DNA of 64,000 nucleotides from assembly GCA_014529385.2 (NCBI GenBank), contig CM043963.1, positions 101,489,912 to 101,553,911 on the forward strand, read 5' to 3'. Numbering within the stretch: position 1 is the first letter of the stretch; every line of letters begins with the position of its first letter. Of the stretch, positions 12,001 through 23,084 are shown piece by piece. The position numbers and the translations under genes were made by a program. The notes beneath the pieces were generated by a model. The model was given only the letters and a program-made list of their open reading frames with translations. It ran no database searches and was not told the DNA's origin. Origin of the DNA: Adiantum capillus-veneris. Its lineage: Eukaryota; Streptophyta; Polypodiopsida; Polypodiales; Pteridaceae.

Positions 12001-12116
12001 ATCTTGTGTTGAACAACATCTACCCCACGCATGTCGGTGTAGTCTTTAGCAAAAAGTCTAGGAAACTTCCTTAGCACACATTTGAACTCCTCTCTTTCAT
12101 CCTTTGTAAGTGTTGG
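9063..12116 (-). CDS. Element A pol: reverse transcriptase, RNase H, integrase
   Basis: About 1,017 codons, open from the in-frame TAA at 12117-12119 to the LTR. Counting from a GTG at 12077, RT spans about residues 30-230, with the FIDD catalytic pair at 187-190. An RNase H fold follows at about 320-450, but its usual first Asp reads Ser (VSSSAGKETIGAV) and a later Asp-His site reads TAENL. This pattern is known for the degenerate RNase H of Tat-lineage elements. HIPRKQNEDADLLAQQA (486-502) resembles the C-terminal end of the second, plant-type RNase H. Integrase has the zinc site H594/H601/C632/C635 and a D663-D723-E759 triad with 35-residue D-to-E spacing. No internal stop is present, so the enzyme may work apart from RNase H. 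Confidence 0.93.
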   Translation of the reverse strand, partial: PTLTKDEREEFKCVLRKFPRLFAKDYTDMRGVDVVQHKIELKPEVTPKAQKLRRLGVIKEQALLKEVRKLLAASFIYPVENSEWVSPVVVTPKKNVKWRVCVDYRPLNEATKRDHFPLPFQDEILNEVVGHEKYTVCDGYSGYFQIGIALEDQLKTTFITPWGCYAFRVMPFGLTNAPATFQRFMNMVFQAFFGKSIRMFIDDFRIYSSKSLYLQRVEEGLKKLYDMGGQLNPDKCHIGEDEVILLGHKVSYKGIEVDPSKAKALIELPSPKSLKEVISFIQKVKYMSRFVHLASELLHPLQKLTQQVEFAWSDELEEYFCNIKAIFSELPTLMPPCWEYTFFVSSSAGKETIGAVLLQQDPYSTRMRPIYFASRVMNALERGYTEAELMMLSLMFAIRKFRSYLLPKPFVILTAENLFPWVSSQMNLSTRISKWIMELQEFQYSFKVEDSVRAQLAGILTYRVHEKEIKVPEVKTLPLTKVHAIRRMFNQFEEVQLYHIPRKQNEDADLLAQQAVACVKKEVQVIMVVAAVKQPRYQGLESLAPIIGYILEGEFPPDFTKAQKRRLMKKASMYLFLEGSLYQRGKDKVCRRVPTIAEIPAILKGLHEEACGGHFSQELTVKKILFAGYVWPSLHVDVQHWCKSCHNCQVNGNRRLIYGPRQIVLANGPFEKWGIDAMGPLPRTKNGKLCILVAVDYMTRWVEAQSVAKVNERTVSKFVYTHICCRFGTPLEIVSDNGPGFRKGLLTEVCEELHILHRHSTPYYPQSNGLVEKANGFIAGIIRKMVKNKTKLWDDFLDGALWAYRTTYREATEFTPFHLVYGQEALQPIELNIPTMRLHGKSAQDDQEAWMDRLFTLAELEWKREAAYECYKRKATQTKEKLDKKLKDKGINEGDLVLRYDNRLDNRFDAKFETRWQGPYIVKKAFNSSYYQLMDLNGKEHSRKVNGYRLKPYLSRLPPKDLPEQKATISCKYCSMKHECNTNQNSKGPNNEDLVKESEALSLEKILYEYTIILREG

Positions 12117-13598
12117 TTATAGCATACCTTCCAGCATCCCTTCATCTTGAACACCTTCGTTCTCTTGAGGACCTACCTCCTCCAAGCCTTGACAAGAGGT
12201 CTCTTGGTTGCTTGGCTTAAACCTTACCCCCATGACTTCGATGGAAGACTCCTCTTCAGTAATGCTGCCGCTACTTTCTTCTTCTGAAGTGCTATCGGTC
12301 CAACCTTCTTCCGTCTCACTTTGAGATGATTCTTCATGGAGCTCCTCTTGGCGTTGCTCCTTCATGTCAAAGACAACCTTCTTATGATTTTCATTCCTGC
12401 AAATTAGCTTTCCACTCTCCCAATCCTGCAAAGCTCGCATTTTCATTAGCCATGGTCTCCCTAGGATAAATGGGTAACCATTTCCTTTGGTAGACATGAC
12501 ATAGAAATCCACTGCCTTCTTAATGCCAAAGGCCTCCACAAAAACATTTTTACAAATGCCTACGCACCTAGCCTTGCTATTGTTTGCCATCTTGACCTTA
12601 ATTTCAGGTGTCTCATGGATGTGCATGCCTAGTTTTTGCATGAGTCCCTCTGTCATGATGCAAATTTGTGCACCCCCATCCACTAGACCTTTCCTAACCA
12701 ATCTCCCTTTTATGTAACAATCTAGCACAGGTGTAATGTCCTCATTCATTTCAGCTTGTGCAATTTTTACAACAGGCACACTCTCTTTTACCTTTCTCCT
12801 AGTGCTAACTGCCCTTGTTAAATCCCTCCTAACTTGTGGACATAATGCAAGAAATTGAGGCCATGAAATATCAGGACCCTTACCTCTCATGTCTTCCAAC
12901 AAGTTGTACGGAGCCATACCATGTCCAAGAGGGAAGTCTTGGAGGTTGATACGATGTCGAGTCCTCTTGGTTTCCTTTGCCTTCTTGCCTTGTCCATGGT
13001 CACTCTGTGATGTGACTCCTTCTTTCTCTTTACCTTTTCCTCGGCCACGCTTAATGCCATTGGCTTCCATGTCAACCTCATTTGAATTTGTCACCTCTAC
13101 CACATGCACATTTGGATCTGGCAAAGGTGGAACTCCTTCTACCCCTTGTGGAGGTGGTCTTGGTCCATTTGGCCTTTGTAGAAGCCTTGGTTGTTGACCA
13201 ACTCCTTCTCCTGCATTCATCACTGGGTAATTCAAGTTAGGTCTCCCTGGCTCTCCACGGGACCAAGGACAATTATACATCCCATGTCCAGACTCTCCGC
13301 AATTGTAACATTGCAAGACTCTCCTAGTTCGTGGCTCTCTCTCTTCTGACTTCTTTGCTTGTCCCTTTGGACCTACAGCTTGTGCAAGGTGAATTGACAG
13401 GCTGCTTAAAGATTCATTTAACTTCTCAATCACTTCAGCCATTACCTCAGGAAGCTCCCTAGATGTTGATGCTTGTGACTTACCTTTGGGTCTAAGACCT
13501 TCTATTGGAACCTCTCCCCTTAAGCACTTGAGTTTCCTATACTTCTCAGCAGCCCTAGTTTCAGCTGCATCAAAAGTAGCAGGTGCACCCCGCCTCAA
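12117..13598 (-). CDS. Element A gag C-terminus and protease
   Basis: The frame begins with an Ala/Arg/Glu-rich helix that continues the capsid, then a complete CCHC zinc knuckle CYNCGESGHGMYNC near residue 97. A Pro-rich linker and a Lys-rich basic segment come next. A retropepsin domain follows, with catalytic LVDGGAQICIM (Asp kept, Ser of D-S-G replaced by Gly) and the flap/helix motif PFILGRPWLMK. The C-terminal 80 residues are Glu/Ser-rich and acidic. It overlaps the gag frame by 29 nt in another frame, and pol follows in the same frame after a single TAA. It would package RNA and process the polyprotein. Confidence 0.88.
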   Translation of the reverse strand: MRRGAPATFDAAETRAAEKYRKLKCLRGEVPIEGLRPKGKSQASTSRELPEVMAEVIEKLNESLSSLSIHLAQAVGPKGQAKKSEEREPRTRRVLQCYNCGESGHGMYNCPWSRGEPGRPNLNYPVMNAGEGVGQQPRLLQRPNGPRPPPQGVEGVPPLPDPNVHVVEVTNSNEVDMEANGIKRGRGKGKEKEGVTSQSDHGQGKKAKETKRTRHRINLQDFPLGHGMAPYNLLEDMRGKGPDISWPQFLALCPQVRRDLTRAVSTRRKVKESVPVVKIAQAEMNEDITPVLDCYIKGRLVRKGLVDGGAQICIMTEGLMQKLGMHIHETPEIKVKMANNSKARCVGICKNVFVEAFGIKKAVDFYVMSTKGNGYPFILGRPWLMKMRALQDWESGKLICRNENHKKVVFDMKEQRQEELHEESSQSETEEGWTDSTSEEESSGSITEEESSIEVMGVRFKPSNQETSCQGLEEVGPQENEGVQDEGMLEGML

Positions 13599-14046
13599 CT
13601 TTTACCTTAAGCTCAGGAAAGAGTCCGGCTATGAACCTCTCCTTCTTTAAAAATTCTGCACCATCACCAGGGTTAGCAACATTTCGTATCCATAGAGCCC
13701 AAAGACGTAGAAACTCTTGCTTGTACAAGTAGTAGTCATCTAAGTCTTTTTGCTTATGAGAAACAATGTCTTGCCATAGTTTTTGAGTGTTTTGGGGATC
13801 AAAGAAGTATCTCTTAAAACGATTCAAAACTTCTATGTAATTCCCCTTAACTTCCTCAGGCAAAGAGTCAAACCAAGTACTAGCATCTTTCCTAAGGACC
13901 ACCTCAAACATTTCTACACGTTCTTGATCGGTTACTATCCTCTTGATACGGCAAGACATCTTGAAATTTGCTAAAAATAATTCTGCATCCTCTCCAGGCT
14001 CTCCAAAGAAAAGAGGATATCCAGACATTTGGCGTTGGCTCTCCAT
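13570..14046 (-). CDS. Element A gag capsid
   Basis: Starts at an ATG (MESQRQMSGYPLFFGEPGED). It carries the retrotransposon-gag capsid pattern: a W-F block at KDASTWFDSLPEEV, then FKRYFFDPQNTQKLWQDI and a C-terminal block KKERFIAGLFPELKVKVEAG. This is the structural shell of the particle. Right after KVKVEAG the frame runs into a stop, while the next frame carries the natural continuation. The switch falls at a run of four G residues near 13586-13600, which fits a one-base indel or a frameshift site. The gap of 121 nt to ORF d has no other gene. Confidence 0.88.
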   Translation of the reverse strand: MESQRQMSGYPLFFGEPGEDAELFLANFKMSCRIKRIVTDQERVEMFEVVLRKDASTWFDSLPEEVKGNYIEVLNRFKRYFFDPQNTQKLWQDIVSHKQKDLDDYYLYKQEFLRLWALWIRNVANPGDGAEFLKKERFIAGLFPELKVKVEAGCTCYF

Positions 14047-14167
14047 TATTATGAAAGATTACAACACGAGTTACAATAGAGATTTAGAACCACTCGCTTG
14101 CAAATGAAGAAGTAAGAAAATACCACTCTAGGTTTTCTTCTTCAGCTATCCAAGCTTCAATGAGGTC

Positions 14168-14581
14168 TCAATTTGTTTGATCAAAACAAAAAGGTAGACT
14201 ATTGATGAGCTCTAAGAAGGGTTGAAATTCTTCAAAGCTAAGGCGATAAACAGAAATCTCTAGAACTTCATTTTCTGGATCCAAAAGAGCAACCACGTCC
14301 CAAGTGATAAATTGCACTTGCTCTACAATTCCCAACGCACTAGCGGTTTGTATAAAAACTAGATCTTCATGCTCGTCGAAGGCCGTGAGAAAGTAGCAAT
14401 TGACTAGGAGCTCCTTTCCTTCGAGTTCCACACAGTCGGAGTGAGGCAACCTTCTCACAATTTCATAAAGAACATCCTCATCAAGTCCAATCAAGTTTGC
14501 AAGATTTAAAGACTCCACTTGTGCTACAAAATTCCTGGACAAAAACTCTTTAGGATTATGGTTAAAATCATTCAAAAGCAT
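14168..14581 (-). CDS. Element A accessory ORF d, paralogue of ORF c
   Basis: A 137-codon ATG-started frame between ORF c and gag on the gag strand. It aligns over about 105 residues with ORF c: shared blocks are IVRRLPH against VVRRLPH, FIQTASAL against FIQLVCAL, YRLSFEEFQPFLELINSLPF against HRLTFGEFFPHLRLINSLPF. It lacks the Cys-rich N-terminus and the C-terminal extension of ORF c. Its ATG lies 8 nt after the ORF c stop, so translation by reinitiation is conceivable. I do not recognise the family. Leu-rich, mostly helical composition; no signal peptide or membrane segment seen. Confidence 0.75.
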   Translation of the reverse strand: MLLNDFNHNPKEFLSRNFVAQVESLNLANLIGLDEDVLYEIVRRLPHSDCVELEGKELLVNCYFLTAFDEHEDLVFIQTASALGIVEQVQFITWDVVALLDPENEVLEISVYRLSFEEFQPFLELINSLPFCFDQTN

Positions 14582-14589
14582 AAAGAGAT

Positions 14590-15135
14590 TTACAATGTCT
14601 CTATGAACAAAGTGTCATAGAAAGTAGAGAAGGATGAGAATTTATAAAAATTTGCAATCTTCTCTATGCTCTCTTTATTAAGACAAGCTCTGAATAGCTC
14701 CCTATCTCCTTTGTTGAAAGCGAAAGGAAGACTATTAATAAGACGCAAATGAGGGAAAAATTCACCAAATGTGAGTCTATGAAGCATGAACTCTGGCCGC
14801 AAGTTTCTTGAAGAGTCTTCCTCAATGGTGAAATGCACTTGCCAAACGCCAAATTTCACTCTATTTACCAATCTTAGGGCACACACTAGTTGGATGAATG
14901 CGCGGTCTTCCTTAGTGCCCAACAACAAGAGGAAAATGGAATCCACGTGTAGGACCTTTCGTCTTAACTTCACCACCCTCTTGTTATGAGGGAGACGCCT
15001 TACTACTTGCTCCTGCAACTCAATTGGTAATAGAGATAGATCTCTAAGGATTGAACTTTCATTGCACACACATTCCCTGTTAGAACAAATGATCGTTTTT
15101 TGTTTCTTGTAACAACTTGGACAAAGAAAAAACAA
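14590..15135 (-). CDS. Element A accessory ORF c, F-box-like, with Cys-rich N-terminus
   Basis: 181 codons. The N-terminus has paired cysteines (CPSC, then C-x4-C-V-C by residue 24) that could bind zinc. Residues about 33-60 read LSLLPIELQEQVVRRLPHNK, which has the LP-x-E...RLP spacing of an F-box start, but the match is short. The remainder aligns with ORF d, and a 35-residue C-terminal tail is unique. It sits between the PBS and gag, where Ogre-type Tat elements also carry an extra ORF of unknown function. I do not assign a function; a Skp1-binding adaptor is one untested idea. Confidence 0.75.
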   Translation of the reverse strand: MFFLCPSCYKKQKTIICSNRECVCNESSILRDLSLLPIELQEQVVRRLPHNKRVVKLRRKVLHVDSIFLLLLGTKEDRAFIQLVCALRLVNRVKFGVWQVHFTIEEDSSRNLRPEFMLHRLTFGEFFPHLRLINSLPFAFNKGDRELFRACLNKESIEKIANFYKFSSFSTFYDTLFIETL

Positions 15136-15169
15136 ACATATACCCTATTTTGCCGGGCTGCACTTCATT

Positions 15170-15388
15170 TTAAAATAAAATGAACACATGTACATCAAAA
15201 GAAGTGTGGTAGTTGATGAGAGGTTGAATGACAGGGTTTGGTGATGCAAGAATTTCTCCTACTCTTTGGGCACCAAACATGAACACCATTCGTTGTTGAA
15301 AATGGATCTTTCTACTAATTGCAACGTTTATTCTAATGTGTGGAGTAAAATGAAAGGGAAAAACCTCTATTCCTGGGCCATTATCCAT
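15170..15388 (-). CDS. Element A accessory ORF b, paralogue of ORF a
   Basis: A 72-codon ATG-started frame. It aligns along its last 62 residues with ORF a: common positions include KIHFQQ against KLQFQQ, NPVIQPLINY against NPFILPLIRY, and the C-terminal FDVHVFILF against LDVYIFVLF. Both end in the same aromatic/aliphatic tail directly before the stop. It lies 34 nt upstream of ORF c and 21 nt after ORF a. Conservation between the pair at protein level argues for past selection on coding. No known domain recognised. Confidence 0.65.
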   Translation of the reverse strand: MDNGPGIEVFPFHFTPHIRINVAISRKIHFQQRMVFMFGAQRVGEILASPNPVIQPLINYHTSFDVHVFILF

Positions 15389-15409
15389 GGCCTATGCATG
15401 TCCTAATGC

Positions 15410-15622
15410 TTAAAATAACACAAAAATATAGACGTCCAAGCTAATATCATACCTAATGAGAGGCAAAATAAAAGGATTTACCGAAGTGTTTATCTCGGCT
15501 AACCTAAGAGGACCTAAAATCCTACGAACTACCTGTTGAAATTGCAACTTAGTACTAACAATTATGTGTATCTTTTGCCTTGCAATGGGAATGAAAGGAT
15601 CATACAAACTCTCGTGATTCAT
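15410..15622 (-). CDS. Element A accessory ORF a, first ORF after the PBS
   Basis: A 70-codon ATG-started frame beginning about 60 nt downstream of the PBS on the minus strand. It is the paralogue of ORF b (about 24 identities over 62 aligned positions by eye), with the same hydrophobic C-terminus DVYIFVLF. It contains alternating beta-type hydrophobic residues (KIHIIVSTKLQF). Function unknown. Being first in the genomic RNA, it would be the ORF most accessible to scanning ribosomes. Confidence 0.65.
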   Translation of the reverse strand: MNHESLYDPFIPIARQKIHIIVSTKLQFQQVVRRILGPLRLAEINTSVNPFILPLIRYDISLDVYIFVLF

Positions 15623-15680
15623 GCAAACTACTTGACTATGCTAAAAGTTGATCCTACACAAAAACATACACGAGTTGTTG

Positions 15681-15698
15681 TCCTCAGTGGGGGCACCA
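15681..15698 (-). promoter_or_regulatory. Element A primer-binding site
   Basis: On the minus strand TGGTGCCCCCACTGAGGA starts 3 nt inside the 5' LTR. It begins TGG, complementary to a tRNA CCA end. I could not match the rest confidently to a known plant tRNA. Confidence 0.7.
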
Positions 15699-15701
15699 AT
15701 T

Positions 15702-18427
<2,726 letters not shown>

Positions 18428-18477
18428 CTAGCAGTATAGTCACAAATTGCAAAATATGTCTGAATCACTACTTTCTT

Positions 18478-19132
18478 AGTCTATCGCGATAGACTGTCAA
18501 TTTGCTCAGCACAAGTCAATTCAAAATTGTGACTTCACCCTTGAGTTCTAGTTACCCTCTATAGCCTATCCCTCAAGTTTTATGAAGTTTGGACACTTGG
18601 GTTGGGTTTTGGTTCCATTTTAGTATTTTAGTCAGAGCTTGATTCTCTATCTGAACCTGAGATTCACCTTCAGTGATCTAAATGCCTTGAATTTTGGTGT
18701 GTATGCTATATAGGCTCTGATAAAGCTCTCCCTTTGGAAAATTTCAAAGAAAAGGTCCCCAACAGCAGTTTCCCTGGTCTATCGCGATAGACTTGGCATT
18801 TTCTCCATTGTTAGCATTTTTGTCAAGTTTTCTCCACAGTTGGTTCAACCTCCGCTTGTGTAGTGCATTGACAAATTTTGGCATTGTTTGGACATTTGGT
18901 CAAAGCCTTCTTGCCCTTGTCTCTGAATTCAAACTCCAAAACACTAGTTTTGAAGTTTTGTGATCAATATGGTGTTCAATTTCACTCATTTTTTTTATTT
19001 TTTTTGAGTACCCTTGTGTTGATGTGTTAAACCTGTGGTATAAAGGTTTTTTTTTTTTTTCTGTTGTTAGTCACCAAGTTCATCAGTCTATTGTTGTTAG
19101 TCACCAACTTCAGCAGTCTATCGCGATAGACT
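18478..19132. repeat. Three copies of the palindrome GTCTATCGCGATAGAC
   Basis: Perfect inverted repeats occur at 18478-18495, 18777-18792 and 19115-19132, spaced about 300 and 340 bp. Two copies extend to the 18-mer AGTCTATCGCGATAGACT. A half copy (TCGCGATAGACT) lies at 20231-20242 inside the LTR. The flanking sequence is only loosely repeated. Confidence 0.9.
19061..19121. repeat. 30-bp tandem duplication in element B leader
   Basis: GTTGTTAGTCACCAAGTTCA and its surroundings occur twice in tandem with few differences, ending at the third palindrome. Confidence 0.8.
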
Positions 19133-19876
19133 AGGCAGAGAGCAATGGGGATTTCATTTTTGTCTGTTTTTGGATAGTTGTGTTCCCTGTGCCCATATAA
19201 GTCTATCCCCCAAGTTTTATGAAGTTTGGACTTATTTTGACCTTACACTCAAGCACTTCACAAATTTCACTTTTCTCTGGCAATTCATAACTCAATTGCA
19301 CTTGAAGTGATGCAAATTTGATGACACTTCATCTTAAACTTGTGAACATCAGTCGTACCTCATGACACAGTCAGTTTACCCTAGGCTAATGGTTATATCT
19401 CTTCTTGGCCTTGTTAGGGTCACTTAGTGTTTTCTTATGAGAATCATCTGTTTCTTTTTGTTGGTTTTGGTAGCAATTTTTATGTTTTCTCGAGTGTTGG
19501 ATCATAAATTTCAATGTCTACTCTTTTCACCCCCTTCAAGGGTATATGGTGTGGGTTTTTCTTTCAAGGCAAGCAAACAACCTTATTGTTTCTTCTTTTT
19601 GTTTGTTTTTGCGTTTTTACGGCGTTTTTCTACTCTATTTCTACACAAGTATAACAATCACTCAAAACCAAAAAACCATTACTCCACATTATCCTACTTA
19701 ACTAAATCTAACTAGTCATAGACCCTCGGCAAGACACAGGCTTCCTGGCTATCCACTAGACCTCGGGATACTCTATTCTGGATCTTGTTCTAAAAGTTTA
19801 AGCTCTCTCTAGTCGAAAATAAAGTAAGCTAACCATCACACGAGTGATGTAGATCTCCCTACTTAAGGTCTTGTGT

Positions 19877-19893
19877 CCTCGGCAACGGCGCCA
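19877..19893 (-). promoter_or_regulatory. Element B primer-binding site (tRNA-Asp type)
   Basis: The plus strand CCTCGGCAACGGCGCCA differs by one base from the 3' end of plant tRNA-Asp(GUC) including CCA. The minus strand therefore reads TGGCGCCGTTGCCGAGG, the PBS type used by Athila and several Tat-like elements. Confidence 0.85.
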
Positions 19894-20816
19894 ATATTTT
19901 AGGGCTTAACTACTCCCCTGTTCATGCTCGCAAGCAGAACACAGACAACATACTTATCATTCGATGACACGACTAACCCGTAGGTGCATGTAGGCAATCT
20001 CGTTAGCTTGTCAAGCTGAGAACAATCTACACATACGCACTTTCATGATGCATCAATCACTAACCCTGGTAGAATGCAACCCACTCTATCCCTAAACGCT
20101 CACAACACCATTTACACTTCCAATGAACTCAGAATCGCATCAAACTTACTAGGCACCATCCTCTCCATAGGATATACTTACCTATAAGTCTAATCTCACC
20201 AGATTTGAACCCGAGTTATCTCCATTACAGTCGCGATAGACTCACAGGTCATAATCTAGCAGTGGGCGAAACCTAAGTCTATGAATATCTATGTGTAGCT
20301 AATCTCTTTCTCTTTCCATAGAGCACTTGATTGTTGAAAACAGACACTGTTTGTGTTACTTACAAGCAAAACAAGCTCGATGAAGGATCGATCACGAGCA
20401 GCTCAAAAATATGAATGCATGGCGTGGACATGTAGCTCTCAGAGAGACTACCGCGATGATGTGTTCACGTCGTGAATCCGGTGAGGGAGAAATGCGTAGC
20501 GAGGAGGATAAGACACACTCACTCTCTCTCTCTCTTAGACTCCTACGACACAGGATTAATAATCAAAAAATATTATCCTCCAAATGGTTCTAAGGTGACC
20601 TTTATACTTGAGTCACCTTAGCTCAAAAATGTACATGGGTTCTCTTCCTCATAATTACAAAATGGGAACAAATATGGGTCCTGACTGACTGATTAATCTT
20701 TACATAACCCAAACAAGTGGATTAAAATGATAAGACGTCTTTGACATAAAAATGGGAATTTGATATGCATTACAAGATGGGCTCAATACAATAGTTGGAC
20801 AAATGGGGCTCCAACA
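19894..20816 (-). repeat. Element B 5' LTR
   Basis: Bounded by the PBS on the left and by CTCCAACA at 20809-20816 on the right, so the minus strand begins TGTTGGAG. The inner end reads ATATT rather than CA, so that boundary is approximate. The partner LTR is outside the window. A degenerate copy of the CG palindrome lies inside. Confidence 0.65.
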
Positions 20817-20864
20817 GTCCATCTCCTACGCCTGAAAATGATGAGTTTGACATAGAAGAATTAC

Positions 20865-21036
20865 TCAATGAGCTGACTCAATCTTTGGGATGAGCACCTC
20901 GCTCACTTTACCCCTATCTATTTGGGTGAAGGGGTATAGGATTTTGTAATCACAGCTCGTCATGTATCCCCTCAACTGGCGTAAATGTATTGTATTGTAT
21001 CTAACGTAATTATGACTCTTATAGCAAAAGTAACTT

Positions 21037-21102
<66 letters not shown>

Positions 21103-22875
21103 TGAACATGTTGTAGTGTCATAATTTTCACCCTCACAGTGAGCAAAACTTATAGACCTTAAGTCATACATCTTCGTCTCCATCAAACACACCAACCATA
21201 TCATCTATTTCATCCATATCAGAGCATTCAGAAGCTATCTCCCATTCCATATAATTGTTATCGTCTACTTCCGCAACTATTGCTTCATGGGTTTGAAATC
21301 CCATCCTCTTGTCCTAAGAGGTGCGAGAACACTGTTTTGAAGTCACTCATGACTTCTTTATTGGCCGATGGTTGGTGCATTTGCAATTGCACCCATTGCT
21401 TGTTGATAGCTGTGATCATGGAAGCTTTGTCCTTTGGTCCAATGCCAGCATTCTCTCTTACTTTGTGCAATGCCTTTGACATATACCAATAGACTTGACA
21501 AAAGACAAAAGAGTCTTTGGCGACTATTTGTAAAAGATCTACAAATGGTTTGGCTAGGGTGACAAAACTCTCTACATTGCACCAAAAAACTTGGGAGTTC
21601 ACAAGCTGTACACATCTTGCAGTTTCCTCTTGGTAGCTAGGACACTTGCTAAGACATGCATCTCAATGTCTATCAGCTACTATTTCAATCAATGCAAGCT
21701 TCACTTCTTAGAAGGTGGAAAGAACATAATATGCGGTTGCAAACCTTGTCGCACATAATATTTGCAAAGTTTTGTTGGGTGATTTTAATAAAAAAAGATC
21801 ATACAAAAAGTGATGCTCTCTCATAAATTTCACCACATGATTAGCATCTAGCACCGTTTGCTTTATGACAGCCATTTTTCTAATATTGTTTAATAGAAAA
21901 TTAAGAGTATGTGTGGCACATGGCACCAAAGTAATTTTTGGGTACTTACCTTGGATAGCCCTTCCTACAGCCTTCTAATTGGATGCATTATATGTGACCT
22001 GCAGTCACATTCTTTGCTCCACTTGCCTTTGCTATAGCGTGCTCATATATCCTTGCTAGATAATCAAAGGTCTTCTCTTTTAAAGAGGTGTCAATGGCTT
22101 CCAAAAAAATAGACCCTCTAGCATCGATAAGCATCACACTGATGAGTGGCATCTTCTAATAGTTGGTCCATCCATCCAACGGTATAGTGCAACCATATGC
22201 AGGAAAAAAGTCCACCACCGTGTACTTGAGGATGGCTTCATTACTGTCTTGCACTTTATCTAGATACTTTGTGCGCGTCTTATTATAATCAAAAAGCACA
22301 AACCCCTTTTTGGTCGTGCTCATTAAAGAATCTTGAAATATGGGGTTGTGCATATCATTGAATGGTATACCACACACCACAAAATCTTCCGTCCATTTCA
22401 AGTGCAATTCAAGAAACTTTTGATTATCTATCGCTTCATACAGGGTTTGTGGCCATTGGATGATGCTTTACTAGGTTTAGTTGAGCTAGGATTTTCTGTT
22501 GTTGACGTCAAAGCACGTTTGTGAAAAGAAGTTAACTGGAGAATCTAAAATTTTTCTTCTATAGGCACATGCTCTATCCTCTCATTGACAAATGACATTT
22601 CAAAATCTATTGGCAGCTTGTTTGGCCTTCACAGTTTTCTTTTTAGTTGCAAGAATTTGCTCTGTAATGCGAGCGTACTTTGGCAATCTAGTATGAATAT
22701 ATTTTGGCGGTATCGTACACTCGAACACATTACCAGGGACTTTAAACAAGCTTTTTGATTCTAGTCGCATTACCACTGAACTCATGGTTGCATGTGTTGC
22801 ATTTCAATGGAGATGTATTCTTTCGAGCACGCAACTCGTTGATGTAATTCCACTCATGTCCTTTCACCATGCTGA
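20865..22875 (-). pseudogene. hAT-family transposase (BED finger, DUF659-type), decayed
   Basis: Read from 22875 downward. A BED-like zinc finger comes first: GHEWNYINELR, then a C-x2-C pair (CNTC), then a region that should hold the His pair but is frameshifted. Next is a DUF659-type block with MHNPIFQDS, a region ending GCTIPLDGWTN, PCATHTLNFLLNNI, and ATRFATAYYVLS. The C-terminal block includes FWCNVESFVTLAKPFVDLL. These are successive landmarks of plant hAT transposases. At least five frame breaks split the gene, and an acidic C-terminus (DMDEIDDMVG) closes it near 21190. It would have cut and pasted hAT DNA; now inactive. Confidence 0.82.
21041..21099. repeat. (GA)n microsatellite
   Basis: Nearly pure GA tract just downstream of the hAT pseudogene C-terminus. 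Leu/Ser-repeat frames across it are artefacts. Confidence 0.95.
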
Positions 22876-23084
22876 TAGATAAATTTAAGCTGCCAAATCA
22901 AAAAATTTACTTGCTAATTTTAAAGTCAAAATTAATTTAAAGCAACAAAATGCACAAGCAATGCTCTATCGATCATAGACAATAATAGTCTTTGCATTCT
23001 TCAATAAACTCATGTCAATCAAATTATATTTGGATATGCTAAATAACTTCATCACTTTAGAAAAAACATTTCAATAACATTGCA

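Larger units (their letters stand above)
18428..19876 (-). other. Element B leader (5' UTR), no gene
   Basis: Lies between the element A insertion and the element B PBS. It contains no supported coding frame; the hydrophobic plus-strand stretch 19437-19715 lacks any family signature. It holds three copies of a perfect CG-centred palindrome and diverged longer repeats, for example a shared CAAGTTTTATGAAGTTTGGA at about 18567 and 19211. Confidence 0.6.

Noticed and set aside
19437..19715. 92-codon hydrophobic plus-strand ORF
   Set aside because: Lies antisense in the element B leader, T-rich composition, no homologue recognised.
20865..21204. Leu/Ser-repeat ORFs on the minus strand
   Set aside because: Produced by the (GA)n microsatellite.
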